Assembly: GCA_017521985.1 (NCBI GenBank)
Contig: JAFXAZ010000072.1
Span: 1-47,080 of the forward strand
Length of the DNA stretch: 47,080 bases
Reading direction: 5' to 3'
DNA from: Lachnospiraceae bacterium
Lineage (GTDB): Bacteria > Bacillota > Clostridia > Lachnospirales > Lachnospiraceae
The position numbers and the translations under genes were made by a program. The notes under the pieces are model-generated. The model made no database searches, was not told where the DNA came from, and was given only the letters and a program-made list of their open reading frames with translations. Below are positions 33,451 to 41,965 of the stretch, one piece after another (positions within the stretch are counted from its first letter, which is position 1; every line of letters begins with the position of its first letter).

Positions 33451-34838
33451 TTTACGCCCTCTCTGGTATCTTCTAATATAATTCCCTGCTCTAAAAGCTC
33501 GCTGCGGATTGCATCGGCTAAAGCAAAATCCTTTGCTTTCTTTGCTGCTTTTCTTTCTTCAATCTTTGCCAAAACATACGCTTCCAATTCTGCATCTACG
33601 CCGCTCTCTGTCATTGCTTCTTCTTTTAAAAGGTCAAGACTTAATACATAGTCAAAGCTTTCAATAATTGCACGCTTGGTTGCACCGTTTAATTCGCTCT
33701 TTAATACATCATATACTAAAGTTACACCCATGGAAGTATTCACATCATTTCCTACTGCTTCCATAAATTTTGCTTTGTATTCTGCAACGGCAGCTTCATC
33801 TACAGCACCTGCTTTGTCTAAATCTGCAACACGTTTCTTTAACTTTTTGTAAGTGCCTGTTGCCTGGTCTAATGCTTCATAAGAGAATACCAATGGTTTT
33901 CTATAATGGGACTGGAGGCAGAATAAGCGGTACGCCAACGGATCATAACCCTTGGATTCAATTAAGGATACCGTCAAAAACTCACCCTTGGACTTACTCA
34001 TTTTGCCGGACTGGTCGTTCAAGTGATGTACATGGAACCAGTAGTTACACCATTTATGCCCCAAATATGCTTCACTTTGTGCAATTTCATTGGTGTGATG
34101 TGGGAACATATTGTCAATACCACCGCAGTGAATATCCATATATTCACCCAAATGCTTCATACTAATGCAGGAGCATTCAATATGCCAGCCCGGATAACCT
34201 ACGCCCCATGGACTATCCCATTTCAGTGCCTGGTCTTCAAATTTAGACTTAGTAAACCAAAGCACAAAGTCATTTTTGTTTTTCTTGTTAGTATCTTCGG
34301 TTACGTCCTCACGTACGCCAACCATCAAGTCCTCTTCATTATGATTTCCAAATACATAGTAATCCTGCAATTTGGAAGTATCAAAATAAATATTTTCGCC
34401 GGCCTGATATGCGTAGCCTTTTTCTAAAAGCACCTGAATCATTTCAATAAAACTGTCAATGCAGTTTGTAGCAGGCTCTACTACATCCGGTGTTTTAATA
34501 TTTAACTTGGCGCAGTCTGCAAAAAACGCATCCGTATAGAACTTTGCAATTTCCATAACAGATTTGTTTTCACGCTTTGCACCCTTTAACATCTTGTCTT
34601 CGCCTTCGTCTGCATCAGAAGAAAGATGACCTACATCCGTAATATTCATAACGCGCTTCACGTCATAGCCTGCATAACGGAACATTTTCTCCAACACATC
34701 TTCCATAATATAACTTCTCAGATTACCAATATGTGCAAAGTGGTACACGGTAGGACCACAGGTATACATATTTACTTTGCCTTCTACATTTGGCACAAAT
34801 TCTTCTACATTTTTTGTAAGCGTATTAAAAAGTTTCAT
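33435..34838 (-). CDS. cysS: Cysteinyl-tRNA synthetase
   Basis: CysRS charges tRNA-Cys. The 467-residue class I synthetase shows the first zinc Cys and active site in MYTCGPTVYHFAHIGNLRS (HIGN form of HIGH), the second zinc region GWHIECSCISMKHLGEYMDIHCGGIDNMFPHHTNEIAQSEA, and the GKMSKSKGEFLTV signature (KMSKS). The C-terminal anticodon-binding part ends LEQGIILEDTREGVKWKRA, characteristic of CysRS. It follows cysE by 15 bases and overlaps mrnC. It is probably under the Cys T-box at 35589-35841. Confidence 0.98.
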   Translation of the reverse strand: MKLFNTLTKNVEEFVPNVEGKVNMYTCGPTVYHFAHIGNLRSYIMEDVLEKMFRYAGYDVKRVMNITDVGHLSSDADEGEDKMLKGAKRENKSVMEIAKFYTDAFFADCAKLNIKTPDVVEPATNCIDSFIEMIQVLLEKGYAYQAGENIYFDTSKLQDYYVFGNHNEEDLMVGVREDVTEDTNKKNKNDFVLWFTKSKFEDQALKWDSPWGVGYPGWHIECSCISMKHLGEYMDIHCGGIDNMFPHHTNEIAQSEAYLGHKWCNYWFHVHHLNDQSGKMSKSKGEFLTVSLIESKGYDPLAYRLFCLQSHYRKPLVFSYEALDQATGTYKKLKKRVADLDKAGAVDEAAVAEYKAKFMEAVGNDVNTSMGVTLVYDVLKSELNGATKRAIIESFDYVLSLDLLKEEAMTESGVDAELEAYVLAKIEERKAAKKAKDFALADAIRSELLEQGIILEDTREGVKWKRA

Positions 34839-34853
34839 ATCTTTTTCCTCTCT

Positions 34854-35534
34854 TTATGAATTCTTTGCCACCATATCCGCAAGCTTAAGTACCATTACTT
34901 CTAACTCCTGTACACGCTCTTCCATGGTGACTTTATTGGTCTTTAATTCGTTAATTTCTTCTTTAATAGGGTCCGGTAAATCTACCTGATTCAGTTCCAT
35001 ACTTGGGCAGGAAATATTGTTGCGCTTTACAATGCGCCCCGGAATACCTACTACCGTACAATTGGAAGGAACCGGCGAAAGCACCACGCTTCCGGCACCG
35101 ATTTTACAGTTATCGCCAATTTCAAAGGACCCCAGCACCTTGGCTCCCGCACTAATCATCACATTGTTGCCAATGGTCGGATGACGCTTACCGCTTTCTT
35201 TGCCGGTACCGCCCAGTGTCACGCCCTGATACAGCGTCACGTTGTCGCCCACAATGGCAGTCTCCCCAATGACTACACCATGTCCGTGGTCGATAAATAG
35301 TCCACGCCCAATGGTTGCACCCGGATGAATTTCAATACCGGTTCTTCTGGCACTGCGCTGTGACAGGTATCTTGCCAGGAAAAAATGTCCCTTTGTATAT
35401 AATTTATGGGAAACCCTGTAATTCATAATTGCCCGAAAAGAAGGATACAAAAATACTTCCCAGTCGGAGTGCATAGCCGGGTCTCTTGCTTTGATAATCG
35501 CAATTTCTTCTTTGATTCTACTGATAACACTCAT
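34854..35534 (-). CDS. cysE: Serine O-acetyltransferase
   Basis: CysE makes O-acetylserine, the precursor of cysteine. The 226-residue product has a helical N-terminal part (RIKEEIAIIKARDPAMHSDWEVFLYPSFRAI), then the left-handed beta-helix repeat region (HPGATIGRGLFIDHGHGVVIGETAIVGDNVTLYQGVTLGG), including the catalytic DHGHG, then GKRHPTIGNNVMISAGAKVLG. The length matches the short Firmicute form. The last 40 residues are a coiled coil. I set the start at 35534, preceded by GAGGAG; the longer frame to 35585 lies in the leader. It is the first gene of the T-box-controlled run. Confidence 0.95.
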   Translation of the reverse strand: MSVISRIKEEIAIIKARDPAMHSDWEVFLYPSFRAIMNYRVSHKLYTKGHFFLARYLSQRSARRTGIEIHPGATIGRGLFIDHGHGVVIGETAIVGDNVTLYQGVTLGGTGKESGKRHPTIGNNVMISAGAKVLGSFEIGDNCKIGAGSVVLSPVPSNCTVVGIPGRIVKRNNISCPSMELNQVDLPDPIKEEINELKTNKVTMEERVQELEVMVLKLADMVAKNS

Positions 35535-35588
35535 AATAACTCCTCGATTCACTTGACATTGGCTCCCCTCATTACTCCCACACAATAT

Positions 35589-35841
35589 AAAACGCGGACC
35601 ATTCTCCCTATATATAGAGACGAATAATCCGCGGTTCCACTCTAATTAAAGCATATGCTTTCCCTCAATGTGTGTAACGGCACAACCCGTTGCAGGATAC
35701 TAAACTTCCCCCGCAAAGCTCACGAGCGCACTTCACAACTTGCTCCTTAGGAATGCTTTCAGCCGGTGACATTCCCTCTCTGAAAAGATACGCATTGCTA
35801 CTCTTCCCGTTCATTGCCTCTGTCAAGTTAAAAGACCATAT
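35589..35841 (-). ncRNA. T-box leader, probably tRNA-Cys responsive
   Basis: The transcript before cysE carries the T-box sequence TGGAACCGCGG (35639-35629) and the usual stem I landmarks AACGGGAAGAGTA, CAGAGAGGGAA and GGCTGAAAG. The competing terminator stem is CGCGGA...TCCGCG followed by TTTTAT (35589-35634). The specifier region reads TGTGAAGTGCGCTC; TGC (35730-35728) followed by a purine is the best specifier, a Cys codon. Uncharged tRNA-Cys would then stabilise the antiterminator and turn on cysE and cysS. Confidence 0.92.
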
Positions 35842-35847
35842 ATCATT

Positions 35848-35876
35848 AGAATATGCTTTAGAGACGATTTTGTCAA
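35848..35876 (-). promoter_or_regulatory. Promoter of the T-box-cysE operon
   Basis: On the minus strand TTGACA (35876-35871) and TATTCT (35853-35848) have a 17-base spacer. Transcription would start close to 35841, the beginning of the T-box stem I. Confidence 0.85.
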
Positions 35877-35884
35877 GTAGCCAA

Positions 35885-36526
35885 CTAAAAAAATGGAATT
35901 CTTACTTCATATCTGGCCGTAAGCTCGGCCTGAATATGCTCTAATTTGTCTTCAATGCCCTCGTGCTGTCCCGGCTCCATCCATATCTCTTTAAGGCTCT
36001 TAAGCTGGTCTCGCAAATCCAAAGCTTCACGGAGAGAATATGCAAAGTCCCAAATCAGTATTGCTGTCAGAAGTAATGCCACAACGTCTTTTACTATTTC
36101 CGGAATAATCAATAAAACCGAGGCAATAGGTTCATGAATCACCCTGGTTACCAAAAGCGTCATAAAGCCCCAGGCAATCGAGGATGTCAGGCAAATATGC
36201 CCTTTAAAATTAAACCGCTGATTGGAATAATTCCAATATTTTATTTGAAATATCATTTCCATTATCATTCCGGTAAACAACTCTAAAAGAGTTGCGGCAA
36301 TCAATCCTACCACATACGTTAAAAGGATATTTCCTTCAAATACCTTGCTGACCCATAACAAAAGAATGGCGCCACTGCCATACAATGGTAAAAACGGCGC
36401 CTTCATAAAGCCCCTGTTCACTAGGTGCCCGGTCCGCAAGGATACATATGCAGACTCAAAACACCATCCCAGAAAGCAATAAATATAAAACAATAATAAC
36501 CATTCTTCTGCAGAATATGAAAACAT
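35885..36526 (-). CDS. CmpB-type (putative ABC-transporter type IV) membrane protein
   Basis: The 213-residue product matches the family called putative ABC-transporter type IV/CmpB (PF06541-like): five or so transmembrane helices with LFYIYCFLGWCFESAYVSLRTGHLVNRGFMKAPFLPLYGSGA, then GLIAATLLELFTGMIMEMIFQIKYWNYS and FNFKGHICLTSSIAWG. The conserved Trp/Glu in helix 1 and the NRGF and YGSG signatures are present. No ATPase partner is near, and the function is unknown. It is the last gene of the operon that starts with the CobW genes, 12 bases after ylmH. Confidence 0.85.
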   Translation of the reverse strand: MFSYSAEEWLLLFYIYCFLGWCFESAYVSLRTGHLVNRGFMKAPFLPLYGSGAILLLWVSKVFEGNILLTYVVGLIAATLLELFTGMIMEMIFQIKYWNYSNQRFNFKGHICLTSSIAWGFMTLLVTRVIHEPIASVLLIIPEIVKDVVALLLTAILIWDFAYSLREALDLRDQLKSLKEIWMEPGQHEGIEDKLEHIQAELTARYEVRIPFF

Positions 36527-36538
36527 CTGACAACCTCT

Positions 36539-37309
36539 TTAACGATAGATTCGAATTTTGACACGCTGTTTGCCTTTCTTAGTAGTATATCCAATTCCAT
36601 CATAAATAAACTTGCCAAATCCGCGCACATTTACCACTTCACCCACCTTACATGCACGACTGTTGTTTTCTGTCAGTCTGCCGTTTACAAAGACTTTTTT
36701 ATCTCTAAAAAGAGTAAGACTCTGACTTCTGGACAAATGATAAATCTGCGCAATCATACCATCCAGTCTCTCACTTGATACCAAATGTTCCTCCTCTACC
36801 GGAGGCTTCTCCCGGTACTCACTAAGCTTGTCCGCAATGCTGCAGGAAATATGAGTATGCTTTACCTGCGTAAGCTCCTTACAAATAAATTCTGCAATGG
36901 TGGTCTGGCAAAACAAAAATCCCTGCCTGTCTCCTACCAAAATATCTCCCAGTAAATCCCTGCTGATTCCCAGGTTCATCAAAGCACCAAGAAAATCTCT
37001 GTGGGAAAAATCATCAGAAAACTTCTGAAGCAACGGCTTCATATGAATCAAGGTAATTGGGAAATCTTCTTCATAGCCTAACTCCTCTGCTTTACCAAAA
37101 CGTATCATCACACGCTCAGCATGCTCATGTCCACCGAACATAGTATATCCGGCATATCGCAGCTCCTCTTCCAATTCTCCAAAAATAGTCTGCTCCATCA
37201 GCCCCAGCATAGGGGTAAAGGTAAACATATTTTGCTCGTAAGAACGTCTTGCCAGTTCCTTTAACCGGCTTTTAAACTGTGCAATTTCTTTTTCCGTCTG
37301 TGCTGCCAT
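36539..37309 (-). CDS. ylmH: YlmH-type S4-domain RNA-binding protein
   Basis: YlmH is an S4 RNA-binding protein of Firmicutes, found with cell-division genes in Bacillus and linked to ribosome rescue. The 256-residue product has the N-terminal YlmH domain (LARRSYEQNMFTFTPMLGLMEQTIFG; GDILVGDRQGFLFCQ). The C-terminal S4 domain is at about 175-245 (SERLDGMIAQIYHLSRSQSLTLFRDKKVFVNGRLTENNSRACKVGEVVNVRGFGKF). Here it is away from the dcw cluster, following the CLC gene after two bases. Confidence 0.9.
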   Translation of the reverse strand: MAAQTEKEIAQFKSRLKELARRSYEQNMFTFTPMLGLMEQTIFGELEEELRYAGYTMFGGHEHAERVMIRFGKAEELGYEEDFPITLIHMKPLLQKFSDDFSHRDFLGALMNLGISRDLLGDILVGDRQGFLFCQTTIAEFICKELTQVKHTHISCSIADKLSEYREKPPVEEEHLVSSERLDGMIAQIYHLSRSQSLTLFRDKKVFVNGRLTENNSRACKVGEVVNVRGFGKFIYDGIGYTTKKGKQRVKIRIYR

Positions 37310-37311
37310 AC

Positions 37312-38565
37312 CTAGTCCGCCTTTTTAAAAATATCATGTTGCTGCAATTTATCCTGCACAATGGTCTGACTGGAATACAAGCTGTAATATCCGCTGCAAA
37401 CGTAACTGATTGCACACACAATTGCAAACAATACAATATCACTGGTGCCAAACATTTCAACACCTAAGAAAATAGATGCAATCGGTGCATTTACCACGCC
37501 ACAGAACACCGCAATCATAGAAACTGCCGCTGCCAGGCTGCTAGGCAGTCCCAGGAAAGGACCTATTACACAGCCAAAAGTTGCACCGATAAATAAAGTA
37601 GGAACAATTTCTCCACCCTTATAGCCTGAGCCTATGGTAACTGCCGTAAACAGCATCTTCAGTAAAAATGCATACCATGCCACCTGTGTCACAAAGCTTT
37701 TTTCAATTACATAGATACCTGCACCATTATAGTCGGTAGTACCAAGCAATACGGTAAGAATGATAATAATGCATCCTCCCACAAACACTCTGATATACGG
37801 GTTTGGCATCCACTTTGCAAGTAAATGAGACGTTTTGTGCATAACGCAGCAAAATACCATACTTAAAATACCACACAACACACCCAAAACAATAACCTGT
37901 AGCATTAATTTCGGCGTAATCGGAAAATCCAGTGTGACAGCATAAATCGTATCCTTAGAGCCCATAAGACCAGACACATACTTGGCAACTACCGATGCCA
38001 CAATACAAGGCACTAATGCTGCATACTGAATAGCACCTACCATAACTACTTCCATACTGAATATAGCTGCTGCAATGGGTGTCCCAAACATCGCAGAAAA
38101 CACTGCAGACATACCACACAAAATCGTTATATTAATATCCTGATAATTAAATTTCAGTGCCTTACCCAAAACAGAACCAATACTTCCGCCAACTTGAAGT
38201 GCTGCCCCTTCTCGTCCGGCAGAACCGCCGGTCAAATGAGTCAAGATGGTTGAAATAAAAATCAACGGCAACATTCTGGCCGGAACCGTATCTTCCGTCT
38301 GCGTACTGATAAACACCCAATTGGTACCCGGGTCTTGCTCATAACCGGCTTTACGATAAATAAAGACAATAAGTAAACCTGCCAACGGCAATAAATACAA
38401 CAACCATGTATACTCACTTCGCAACTGTGTCGCTCCATCAATAAAATGATGAAACAGGCTGCCAATAACGCCGCCTGCTACACCAACTATAATTGCAATT
38501 ACAACCCATCTCAGAAAAAACAAATAATATTTTCCGGTCTTCTTTAATTGTTTCTTTTGTACCAT
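37312..38565 (-). CDS. CLC family channel/antiporter, possibly fluoride type
   Basis: The 417-residue product is a CLC-fold anion transporter with about ten to twelve membrane helices. The conserved segments are GGSAGREGAALQVGGSIG (GREGP motif with P replaced by A), GSGYKGGEIVPTLFIGATFG and FCGVVNAPIASIFLGVEMF. The variant GREG-A-A-x-Q-x-GG resembles the fluoride/proton antiporter (CLC-F) branch (GREGTAVQMGG) more than the chloride type (GREGPTVQIGG). This assignment is tentative, and no fluoride riboswitch is seen nearby. It lies in a tight operon after two CobW-type genes. Confidence 0.85.
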   Translation of the reverse strand: MVQKKQLKKTGKYYLFFLRWVVIAIIVGVAGGVIGSLFHHFIDGATQLRSEYTWLLYLLPLAGLLIVFIYRKAGYEQDPGTNWVFISTQTEDTVPARMLPLIFISTILTHLTGGSAGREGAALQVGGSIGSVLGKALKFNYQDINITILCGMSAVFSAMFGTPIAAAIFSMEVVMVGAIQYAALVPCIVASVVAKYVSGLMGSKDTIYAVTLDFPITPKLMLQVIVLGVLCGILSMVFCCVMHKTSHLLAKWMPNPYIRVFVGGCIIIILTVLLGTTDYNGAGIYVIEKSFVTQVAWYAFLLKMLFTAVTIGSGYKGGEIVPTLFIGATFGCVIGPFLGLPSSLAAAVSMIAVFCGVVNAPIASIFLGVEMFGTSDIVLFAIVCAISYVCSGYYSLYSSQTIVQDKLQQHDIFKKAD

Positions 38566-38581
38566 ATATTCTTTTCTCTTA

Positions 38582-39514
38582 TTAAGTGAAACTGATAACT
38601 TCTTCTTTTGGAGCCTTGGTCTTTACAACCTTTACTGCCTTTAATACCGGGCCTTCCCCTTTATAGTCTTCCCAATATTTACGCTCTACTACCGCTGTCA
38701 CCTCTACCCAGTCCTGCTCTTTAAAAGCAGCCGCACCATCATACTGACATGCAAAGCCTAAAAATGCCATATCATCGGCACAACAGGTCATCGCAAGTCT
38801 GCCCGGAACAAAATAATCTTTTGGAAAATGCTCCGGTCTGGCAACCGTTGCGGTAAACTTAACGGTCTTACCTTCATAACGCTCAATATGGTCAAGGGCA
38901 TCCAAAAACCAAACACCATATGCCTGGTCATCTAACACAATAATGTCTGCATTTAAGTCAAATGGTAAATCCTCCTCAAAAAGAGTATTGATTTCCCCCT
39001 CGGAATCTTCAAACACAATTTCTGCCTGCTGATTTACTGCCTTTACATTACGCTTAAAGCTGCTAAGCTGCTCTTCCATTCCATCACAGCGATTGAAAAT
39101 AATAAGCTCAGATTTACGCAGCATTTCTGCCAGCAGGGAACGCATATTAGCATAATACATCTGGAAGGTACTGCCATCAATGGTGGTAATCTGCTGCTCA
39201 ATCTTCCAGTGCCATGGCAATTTTATTTCCTTGTAATTCCACATACCGTTCCACTCAATAATAATACGGCCCGGTTTATATTTTTTTTCTAATGCAATCA
39301 AATTTTCCGGAGTAAAATCTTCACGATTCTCTATAAATTCGCAAACCGTGCGTGACCGTTTCAATACCTTCTCGTCATATTCCACTTCGCCCTCTTCACA
39401 AACAATCAAAAGGGTAGTCTCACGAGACTGGAAATAAGGCTGTGCAATGGTATAATTAATAAACTCACTCTTGCCACTTTCTAAAAAGCCATTAATAACA
39501 TATACTGGTTTCAT
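38582..39514 (-). CDS. CobW/P47K-type GTPase with a C-terminal OB-like domain
   Basis: The 310-residue product begins MKPVYVINGFLESGKSEF, a Walker A of the CobW/HypB/UreG group (GFLESGKS, 9-16). The family landmark CxCC is absent, and the Walker B region reads GRIIIEWNGMW. NRCDG (about 140) stands for the NKxD guanine motif. The C-terminal third (about 205-300) reads TATVARPEHFPKDYFVPGRLAMTCCADDMAFLGFACQY and WVEVTAVVERKYW, which resembles the DUF1980/TIGR03943 domain that accompanies YcgR/YcgQ permeases. The combination suggests metal or ion homeostasis. It is nine bases after the His-rich CobW gene. Confidence 0.75.
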   Translation of the reverse strand: MKPVYVINGFLESGKSEFINYTIAQPYFQSRETTLLIVCEEGEVEYDEKVLKRSRTVCEFIENREDFTPENLIALEKKYKPGRIIIEWNGMWNYKEIKLPWHWKIEQQITTIDGSTFQMYYANMRSLLAEMLRKSELIIFNRCDGMEEQLSSFKRNVKAVNQQAEIVFEDSEGEINTLFEEDLPFDLNADIIVLDDQAYGVWFLDALDHIERYEGKTVKFTATVARPEHFPKDYFVPGRLAMTCCADDMAFLGFACQYDGAAAFKEQDWVEVTAVVERKYWEDYKGEGPVLKAVKVVKTKAPKEEVISFT

Positions 39515-39523
39515 GCCGCTCCT

Positions 39524-40726
39524 TTATTTTGCAAATAACTTAGATAAATTTTCTTCGTTTAACTTAGAACCGATTACACAAAGCTTACCGGTTACATCCG
39601 GCTTACCTGCTCTCACATCAGATTCGCCCGGAACATAATCAAAATAAATCCATGCACCATCTGTACCCGGAACCATGCCCTTTGCACGTAAAATCATGCC
39701 ATACTGTTCTTCGTCTTCCAAAGCTTCCATAATGGATTTAATTTCATCCACAGTATACTGTGTCGGAGTCTCCATGCCCCAGCTTGTAAACACTTCATCT
39801 GCGTGATGATGACCGTGTTCATGATGACCACCGCAACCGCAGCTACATTCTTCACCATGTTCATGGTGATGCTCATGATGGTGCTCATGATGATGGTGTT
39901 CTCCATGATGTCCACAGCAGCATTCGTGACCTTCTTCATGGTCGTGGTGATGACCGTGGTGACCGCAGCACTCATGGCCTTCTTCGTGGTCGTGATGATG
40001 ACCGTGGTGACCACAACATTCGTGACCTTCCTCATGATGGTGGTGATGCTCATGGTGATGATCTCCATGATGTCCGCAACAGCACTCATGCTCCTCCTCC
40101 ATCTCCTCTAACATGGAAACGAGCAAGTCATTTTCCTGCTCCATGGTTGCTAAAATATCCCCACCGGTAATCTGATCCCAAGGGGTAGTGATAATCGTTG
40201 CGTGATCATTGTGTTCACGAAGCAGTTCTACCGCTTTTGCTAATTTTTCCTGAGAAAGCTTGTCTGTTCTGCTAAGAACGATGGTATCCGCATGCTCAAT
40301 CTGATTTACAAAAAACTCACCAAAGTTTTTAATATACATCTTACACTTGGTTGCATCCACCACAGCAACCTTACTGTTTAAAACGGCATCCACTTCGGTA
40401 TCTACATCCAACACAGCCTTTTCCACGTCGGAAAGCTTGCCCACGCCGCTTGGCTCAATGATAACGCGCTCCGGCTTGTAAGTATCCAGCACTTCCTTTA
40501 AAGATGCGCCAAAATCGCCAACTAAAGAACAACAGATACAACCACTGTTCATTTCCTTAATTTCAATACCCGCATCCTTCAAAAAACCGCCATCGATGCC
40601 AATTTCACCAAATTCATTTTCAATAAGAACTACCTTGGTATCTGCAAGTGCTTCCTTCAAAAGCTTCTTAATTAATGTAGTTTTGCCGGCACCTAAAAAG
40701 CCGGACATAATATCTATTTTTGTCAT
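39524..40726 (-). CDS. CobW-family GTPase metallochaperone with a His/Cys-rich metal-binding insert
   Basis: COG0523 proteins are GTP-dependent metal chaperones, often for zinc or nickel. The 400-residue product has Walker A GFLGAGKTT (9-17), the metal-site motif GCICC (62-66), Walker B VIIEPSGVG and SRTDK for the guanine-binding NKxD. Residues about 201-300 are an insert of His, Cys, Glu and Gly, with a 16-residue unit (HECCGHHGHHHDHEEG) repeated with an exact 48-base period in the DNA (39931, 39979, 40027). The CobW C-terminal domain follows (EIKSIMEALEDEEQYGMILRAKGMV, IGSKLNEENLSKLF). The start is the ATG at 40726 with AGGAGG ten bases upstream; TTG at 40732 is a less likely choice. Confidence 0.92.
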   Translation of the reverse strand: MTKIDIMSGFLGAGKTTLIKKLLKEALADTKVVLIENEFGEIGIDGGFLKDAGIEIKEMNSGCICCSLVGDFGASLKEVLDTYKPERVIIEPSGVGKLSDVEKAVLDVDTEVDAVLNSKVAVVDATKCKMYIKNFGEFFVNQIEHADTIVLSRTDKLSQEKLAKAVELLREHNDHATIITTPWDQITGGDILATMEQENDLLVSMLEEMEEEHECCCGHHGDHHHEHHHHHEEGHECCGHHGHHHDHEEGHECCGHHGHHHDHEEGHECCCGHHGEHHHHEHHHEHHHEHGEECSCGCGGHHEHGHHHADEVFTSWGMETPTQYTVDEIKSIMEALEDEEQYGMILRAKGMVPGTDGAWIYFDYVPGESDVRAGKPDVTGKLCVIGSKLNEENLSKLFAK

Positions 40727-40762
40727 GTTCAAAAAACCTCCTAAACATTTTCACTCAATGAT

Positions 40763-40791
40763 ATATTAAAACTTCTTGGAAAGTAAGTCAA
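40763..40791 (-). promoter_or_regulatory. Promoter of the CobW-CLC-ylmH operon
   Basis: On the minus strand TTGACT (40791-40786) and TAATAT (40768-40763) have a 17-base spacer, 36 bases before the CobW start. No Zur or NikR-like box was recognised by eye. Confidence 0.7.
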
Positions 40792-40800
40792 GTTTCCTCC

Positions 40801-41553
40801 TCACTCCTCTTCCAAAATTTCTAAAAATTTCATAATTTTTCCGGCTGAAACTGCCGCCATTGTGGTACCATCCTCACTCATTCCACTCATCATGGCTGCC
40901 AGTTTGCCATACTCATCATACATAGGACTGCCGCTCATACCGTTTTTTCCCTCTCCATACAAAAGAAGCATTTCTGCACCATAATCCTCTAAAAAAAGTC
41001 TAGAAGATGCTACCGAACATGTTCCGATTCCGGATGCGGCACCATACACGGAATCGATTACCCACAACGTGGCACCAATTTCCGGATTTTTTTCCACAAG
41101 ATGATTTCCTACATTTACTTCTTCCAATTTAAACTTTTCTTTACAACTGAGTATGATGGCAGCCAAATCCAGCTCTTTAGAAGCATACATGTTTTCCTTT
41201 GAGAAGGTTACCTTCTCGCCAGTCCATAATTCCAGTTCTCCGCTTTCAAACTCCTGCATCAGGTGCTTCGTGGTTATTACAATTATTTTCTTGCCATCAT
41301 ACTGCCACAAAATACCGCTGCCGCTGCTTCGATTGGTGGTAACTGCCACACTTTCCGGTCCCAGCACTGCAAAAATTTCATTTTCCAGTTCGTGTACATT
41401 CACGCCCTCAGCCAGCTTGGGGATGCGACTGCCCGCTTCACCGGCATGGTTCCACTCTGCATTTGCCCCATTTCTATTATTCATAAAAACAACTACTGCG
41501 CCCCCCAACAACACGATAGCCATCATCCCCATTATATATTTATATTTTTGCAC
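40801..41553 (-). CDS. Membrane-anchored trypsin-like serine protease
   Basis: The 250-residue product has an N-terminal membrane anchor (about 8-25) and a trypsin-like domain outside. The triad is visible: His in VITTKHLMQ, Asp in ELDLAAIIL and Ser in NGMSGSPMYDEYGKLAAMMSG (GNSGSP type, with Met for Asn). No PDZ domain follows, so it is shorter than HtrA/DegP. The start is not ATG: two GTG codons follow AAAGGAG, and the second (41553) has the better spacing. It follows rnpB after the terminator and is not in the CobW operon, whose promoter starts beyond its stop. Confidence 0.8.
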   Translation of the reverse strand: MQKYKYIMGMMAIVLLGGAVVVFMNNRNGANAEWNHAGEAGSRIPKLAEGVNVHELENEIFAVLGPESVAVTTNRSSGSGILWQYDGKKIIVITTKHLMQEFESGELELWTGEKVTFSKENMYASKELDLAAIILSCKEKFKLEEVNVGNHLVEKNPEIGATLWVIDSVYGAASGIGTCSVASSRLFLEDYGAEMLLLYGEGKNGMSGSPMYDEYGKLAAMMSGMSEDGTTMAAVSAGKIMKFLEILEEE

Positions 41554-41576
41554 CACTTTCTCCTTTTAGTCCAAAT

Positions 41577-41608
41577 CGTAAAAAATAAACCCACTTTAAC
41601 AGCGGGTT
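41577..41608 (-). terminator. Terminator of rnpB
   Basis: AAACCC and GGGTTT form a stem around an 11-base loop. The minus-strand sequence after it is ATTTTTTA. It lies eight bases past the RNase P RNA 3' end. Confidence 0.75.
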
Positions 41609-41615
41609 TAAAAGA

Positions 41616-41965
41616 TAAAGCAGCCTATAAGCCGGGTTCTGTACATATTACTATGTGATAATCATCTATCTAGTCCTGCCGTTACCGACAGGCTCAAGCG
41701 ACCTACCTGAAACAGGCCGGGCAAACCTATCGTTTCTGCTTGGTCTTGCTTCGGATGGGGTTTACACGGCTCTTGCTGTTACCAGCAAGACGGTGGTCTC
41801 TTACACCACCATTCCACCCTTACCGGAGAAATCTCCGGCGGTTTCTTTTCTGTTGCACTTTCCTCAGAGTCACCTCTACCGGACGTTATCCGGCATCCTG
41901 CCCTATGAAGCCCGGACTTTCCTCACCCACCTAAGTGGCCGCGATTATCCGCACTGCTTTACCCA
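41616..41965 (-). ncRNA. rnpB: RNase P RNA
   Basis: The minus strand reads as the bacterial (A-type-like) RNase P RNA. The 5' P1 strand AAAGCAG pairs with CTGCTTT at the 3' end. Near the 5' end is GAGGAAAGTCCGGGC, the most conserved stretch. GGTAAGGGTGGAATGGTGGTGTAAGAGACC and GCAAACCCCATCCGAAGC-like blocks follow, and the 3' part reads ACAGAACCCGGCTTATAGGC. The length of about 350 nt is typical. The RNA cleaves tRNA 5' leaders. The 5' end is estimated from the promoter and P1 stem. The promoter at 41972-42000 lies in a perfect inverted repeat. Confidence 0.97.

Noticed and set aside
39931-40042. Possible CRISPR-like array because of regularly spaced 48-base units
   Set aside because: The units are in frame within the CobW gene and vary in codons; there are no spacers or cas genes.
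39803-40111. A Met/Thr-rich open frame on the plus strand opposite the His-rich insert
   Set aside because: It is the complement of the His/Cys repeat codons (CAT/CAC read as ATG/GTG), without a ribosome site or promoter.
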